Shown piece by piece: positions 13,189 through 16,333 of a stretch of 16,333 nt of DNA (position 1 is the stretch's first letter; each line of letters starts with the position of its first letter). The notes below the pieces were generated by a model. It was not told the origin of the DNA. It ran no database searches and worked only from the letters and a program-made list of their open reading frames with translations. The position numbers and the translations under genes were made by a program. The DNA is from CAMAVH01 sp036500145 (GTDB lineage Bacteria; Pseudomonadota; Alphaproteobacteria; SMXQ01), in NCBI GenBank assembly GCA_036500145.1, contig DASYCO010000079.1:1-16333 (forward strand). The letters are read 5' to 3'.

Positions 13189-13689
13189 ATGACCGTGCCC
13201 GCCGAATTCGCCCATCTCCCCTTCCGCCCCTGCGTCGGCATGATGCTGCTCAACGCGAAGGGCGAGGTCTTCGTCGCCCGCCGCATCGACATGCCGTCGG
13301 AAGCCTGGCAGATGCCGCAGGGCGGCATCGACGAGGGCGAAGCGCCGGACGTCGCGCTGTTCCGCGAGATGCGCGAGGAGATCGGCACCGACAAGGCGGA
13401 GGTCCTGGCCGAGAGCGCCGGCTGGTACGACTACGACCTGCCGCCCGAGCTGCTCGGCAAGCTGTGGGGCGGCCGCTACCGGGGCCAGCGCCAGAAATGG
13501 TTCGCGCTGCGCTTCACCGGCCGCGACGCCGACGTGAACATCGCGACCGAGGTGCCGGAATTCCTCGCCTGGAAATGGGCGCCCATCGCTCAGGTGCCGG
13601 AGCTGATCGTGCCCTTCAAGCGCGCGCTCTATCAGAAGATCGTCGCGGAATTCGCGCCGGTGGCCGAACGCCTCGCGGCCAAGGGCTGA
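13189..13689 (+). CDS. rppH: RNA 5' pyrophosphohydrolase (Nudix hydrolase)
   Basis: RppH removes pyrophosphate from 5'-triphosphate RNA, which starts RNase E-dependent decay. The 166-aa product carries a Nudix box at residues 45-67 (GGIDEGE, then REMREEIGT, matching Gx5Ex7REUxEExGU), the flanking EAWQMPQGG (38-46) and the RppH-typical segment YRGQRQKWFALRF (97-109). The ATG at 13189 has AGGA (13177-13180) 8 nt upstream. Size and motifs fit RppH better than generic Nudix or diadenosine polyphosphatase enzymes, although some family members hydrolyse both kinds of substrate. It is the last plus-strand gene before a convergent junction; position after yibQ and near atpC is common in alphaproteobacteria. 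Confidence 0.95.
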   Translation: MTVPAEFAHLPFRPCVGMMLLNAKGEVFVARRIDMPSEAWQMPQGGIDEGEAPDVALFREMREEIGTDKAEVLAESAGWYDYDLPPELLGKLWGGRYRGQRQKWFALRFTGRDADVNIATEVPEFLAWKWAPIAQVPELIVPFKRALYQKIVAEFAPVAERLAAKG

Positions 13690-13708
13690 CGCGCTCGCAC
13701 ACAGCCGC

Positions 13709-13729
13709 CCCTCGGGCCTGACCCGAGGG
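13709..13729 (+). terminator. Hairpin after rppH, probable transcription end
   Basis: CCCTCGGG (13709-13716) pairs with CCCGAGGG (13722-13729) around CCTGA, 19 nt after the rppH stop, in the convergent gap between rppH and the minus-strand di-iron gene. No strong T-tract follows (AATTTG about 9 nt later), so termination is likely but not certain. The sequence GACCCGAGG resembles hairpin cores often seen between alphaproteobacterial genes. Confidence 0.55.
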
Positions 13730-13801
13730 CCTAGTCGCAATTTGAAAGATGAACAGCGCTGACGGACAGCACGTCCGCCGCGCGTCAAGCGCCTGAAGAC
13801 G

Positions 13802-13826
13802 CGCCCTCAGGCCAAGCCCGAGGGCG
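13802..13826 (-). terminator. Hairpin at the 3' end of the minus-strand di-iron gene
   Basis: CGCCCTC (13802-13808) pairs with GAGGGCG (13820-13826) around an 11-nt loop. It begins 12 nt past the stop codon of the minus-strand gene, reading leftward. It shares the CCCGAGGG core with the hairpin at 13709-13729, and both may stop transcription in the convergent gap. No clear T-run is present on the minus strand. Confidence 0.45.
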
Positions 13827-13838
13827 GCGTTCCATGGA

Positions 13839-14645
13839 TCAGGCGGCGAGCTTCTTCTGGCGATAGCTCACGAAGCGGCAGGCCACCGTGCTGATGCAGC
13901 GGTGCAGCCAGCCGTTGGCCTTGAAGCCGGCGGCCTTCAGCGTCATGGCGACGGCGCGCTCGATCACGCCCGGCCTGTAGAAGCGGTAGGCGCGGCGCAT
14001 GTATTCACGGGCATAGAACTCGCGGTCGTAGGGCTCGCCCTCGCCGTTCGCCGCGTAGTAGGCGTAGGCCAGCTCGTCGTCCTCGGTCTCGACCATGCGG
14101 CTGAGCGCCACCTTGAGGCGCTGCCACTGGTTCATCTCCTCGCGGTCGAGGTATTCGCGCAGGTGCGTGTAGAACAGCTTGTAGTGGCGCAGCTCGTCCG
14201 CCGCGATGCGCTGGCAGATCGCCTTGAGCACGGGCTCCTCCGTCGCGCCGCCGAGCGCCGTGTAGTAGGAGCTGGTGCCGACTTCGACGATGCAGCGCGC
14301 GACGAGCTCGCCGGCGCGCGAGCCGCGCACCGACTTGGTGGCGTCGAGCGGCAGCTTGTAGCCGTCGGTGAAGGACTGGAAGCAGGTCGGGAAATTGAAG
14401 GCCGGATCGGCAAGCTCGGCCCAGCGGCCGAGCACGTCGCCATGCTGGACTTCCTCGGTCGCCCAGGCGCGCGCGACGGCCTGGAATTCCGGATCGTCGG
14501 AGAACACGTTGCAGAGATAGACGGCGTAGTCGTCGCCGTTCTTCTCGACCATGCTCGCCGCCTTGACGATCTTGAGGATGTCGGGGTCGACCTTGGAGGC
14601 GTCGAAGCGGTCCCAAGGGATATCGTCGGCTGTCCAATGTTTCAT
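13839..14645 (-). CDS. Ferritin-like di-iron protein related to acyl-ACP desaturase/rubrerythrin fold
   Basis: The 268-aa product starts MKHWTADDIPWDRF. It has the four-helix di-iron ligand pattern: Glu34 (SMVEKNGDDY), Glu65 and His68 (TEEVQHGDVLGRW), Glu121 (CIVEVGTSSYY), and Glu151 and His154 (AADELRHYKLFY). The EEVQHGD and ADELRH segments are close in form to EENRHGD and ADEKRH of soluble acyl-ACP desaturases, so a desaturase-like oxidase is as plausible as an iron-storage or peroxide-handling role. No signal peptide is seen. ATG 14645 has AGGAG 13 nt upstream, a rather long spacing; a TTG at 14723 would add 26 unlikely residues. It stands alone, between rppH and atpC. Substrate and function are unknown. 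Confidence 0.85.
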   Translation of the reverse strand: MKHWTADDIPWDRFDASKVDPDILKIVKAASMVEKNGDDYAVYLCNVFSDDPEFQAVARAWATEEVQHGDVLGRWAELADPAFNFPTCFQSFTDGYKLPLDATKSVRGSRAGELVARCIVEVGTSSYYTALGGATEEPVLKAICQRIAADELRHYKLFYTHLREYLDREEMNQWQRLKVALSRMVETEDDELAYAYYAANGEGEPYDREFYAREYMRRAYRFYRPGVIERAVAMTLKAAGFKANGWLHRCISTVACRFVSYRQKKLAA

Positions 14646-14907
14646 GGCGTCGTCGATGCTCCTACGCAAGTCGGTCAGTCTGCCGGATAACAACGTCCGC
14701 CGGACGACGTTCGTTACGGCCAACTGTCACAAAAGTATATGGACGCCGCAGGCCCGTTGGCCAGCGCGAAATAGGAATGAAACCGGGCCGGCGACGAAAG
14801 TCGCGATCCTTTGATCAGTCGGGAACGGATTGAAATGTCCGGCGTTTATCGCGCCGATGCCGCGCCTCTCAGCCGAACGCCCAATCTGAACGTTTTAAGC
14901 CGAGCGT
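14646..14907 (-). promoter_or_regulatory. Intergenic region between atpC and the di-iron gene; candidate promoter and hairpins
   Basis: On the minus strand TATACT (14739-14734) is a good -10 candidate for the di-iron gene, implying an mRNA start near 14727 and a leader of about 80 nt if translation begins at 14645. No convincing -35 is seen at the right distance. The leader contains AACGTC (14692-14697)/GACGTT (14706-14711) enclosing GTCCG/CGGAC. The end of the atp operon should also lie here, but I see no standard minus-strand terminator after the atpC stop at 14908. No further gene is supported. Confidence 0.35.
14791..14804 (+). other. GAAA-tetraloop hairpin next to a GATC palindrome
   Basis: GCGAC (14791-14795) pairs with GTCGC (14800-14804) around GAAA, a stable GNRA tetraloop if transcribed from the plus strand. 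It is followed directly by GATCCTTTGATC (14805-14816), GATC arms around CTTT. It may be a chance structure, part of the atp operon end, or part of a small transcript. No promoter was identified for it. Confidence 0.25.
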
Positions 14908-15324
14908 TTAGCCGATGGCGGCGACCATCGCTTCGGCGATGGCGATGTCCTTCAGGGCGCGGGCCTTGGCTTCGTCCGTCTCGGCCGATCCGGCGCGCTG
15001 GCGCGCGGCTTCCAGGCGGGCCTGGGCGTCGGCAGCGGTCAGGTCGCCGACCGGGCTAGCCTGCTCGGCCAGCACGGTGCAGCGCGTCTCGGTCACTTCG
15101 GCGACGCCGCCGGCGACGAAGATGCGCGACGTGATCGCCTTGGCGTCGATGCCGCCTTCGTAGACGTCGATCACGCCGGCGCGCACCGTGGCGATGAGCG
15201 GCGCATGGCCCGGCAGCACTCCGAAGTCGCCTTCCGTGCCGGGGACGACGACCATGTCGACGTCCGCCGAGAACAGAAGCCGCTCGGGCGCCACCAGTTC
15301 GAAGGTGACCTTGCTGTCCGCCAT
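14908..15324 (-). CDS. atpC: ATP synthase F1 subunit epsilon
   Basis: Epsilon is part of the central stalk of F1Fo ATP synthase and couples rotation to catalysis; its C-terminal helices can inhibit ATP hydrolysis. The 138-aa product has the N-terminal beta-sandwich (residues ~1-85, with FELVAPERLLFSADVDMVVVPG and GDFGVLPGHAPLIA, the family hallmark, near 8-46) and an Ala/Arg/Glu-rich helical hairpin (~95-137). The ATG at 15324 is preceded by AGGAA 7 nt upstream. It lies 21 nt downstream of the atpD stop and is the last gene of the atp operon, as usual. Confidence 0.97.
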   Translation of the reverse strand: MADSKVTFELVAPERLLFSADVDMVVVPGTEGDFGVLPGHAPLIATVRAGVIDVYEGGIDAKAITSRIFVAGGVAEVTETRCTVLAEQASPVGDLTAADAQARLEAARQRAGSAETDEAKARALKDIAIAEAMVAAIG

Positions 15325-15345
15325 CGTATCGTTCCTAGCCTTGCC

Positions 15346-16333
<988 letters not shown>

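Noticed and set aside
14646..14723. N-terminal extension of the di-iron protein from TTG 14723
   Set aside because: It adds 26 Arg/Leu-rich residues, begins practically at the predicted mRNA start and lacks a ribosome binding site. MKHWTADDIPW looks like the natural start.

Overview
This 16.3 kb window is high-GC, tightly packed chromosomal DNA. It is almost entirely housekeeping genes in an order typical of Alphaproteobacteria: rplU-rpmA-obgE-proB-proA-nadD-rsfS-rlmH-gpmI-envC-ctpA-yibQ-rppH on the plus strand, converging on the 3' end of a minus-strand atp operon (atpD-atpC). The GC-rich third codon positions, the Lys/Ala-rich tails on ribosome-associated proteins and the gene order fit a Rhodospirillales-, Reyranella- or Rhizobiales-like organism. 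The genus cannot be fixed from sequence alone. I see no tRNA, rRNA, insertion sequence, integrase, CRISPR array or toxin/defence module.

Layout. Positions 1-1025 hold the ribosomal unit: a leader with an all-G:C stem-loop, rplU (L21 with a 69-residue basic tail), a spacer with two small hairpins, rpmA (L27), and a textbook intrinsic terminator. Positions 1074-5311 hold obgE, proB, proA and nadD, joined by ATGA/GTGA-type overlaps or short gaps; they cover ribosome assembly, the first two steps of proline synthesis and NAD synthesis. A small GNAT acetyltransferase gene (5321-5788) sits between nadD and rsfS. rsfS (5833-6768) carries a histone-H1-like N-terminal extension of about 158 residues, and rlmH follows. 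A relatively AT-rich gap (7241-7403) precedes gpmI, envC, ctpA and yibQ, an envelope/cell-division cluster with a glycolytic gene at its head, and then rppH (RNA 5' pyrophosphohydrolase). On the minus strand, a ferritin-like di-iron protein resembling acyl-ACP desaturases lies between rppH and atpC. The window ends inside atpD.

How the genes work together. L21, L27, Obg, RsfS and RlmH all act on the large ribosomal subunit: structure, assembly GTPase, silencing factor and 23S methylation. EnvC, CtpA and YibQ act at the envelope on peptidoglycan remodelling and periplasmic proteolysis. ProB/ProA and NadD are biosynthetic.

I did not find a convincing new multi-gene system. The points most worth a second look are the shared Lys/Ala-rich disordered tails on two 50S-associated proteins (L21 and RsfS), the stem-loop in the rplU leader, the unassigned di-iron protein at the atp junction, and several candidate RNA hairpins.
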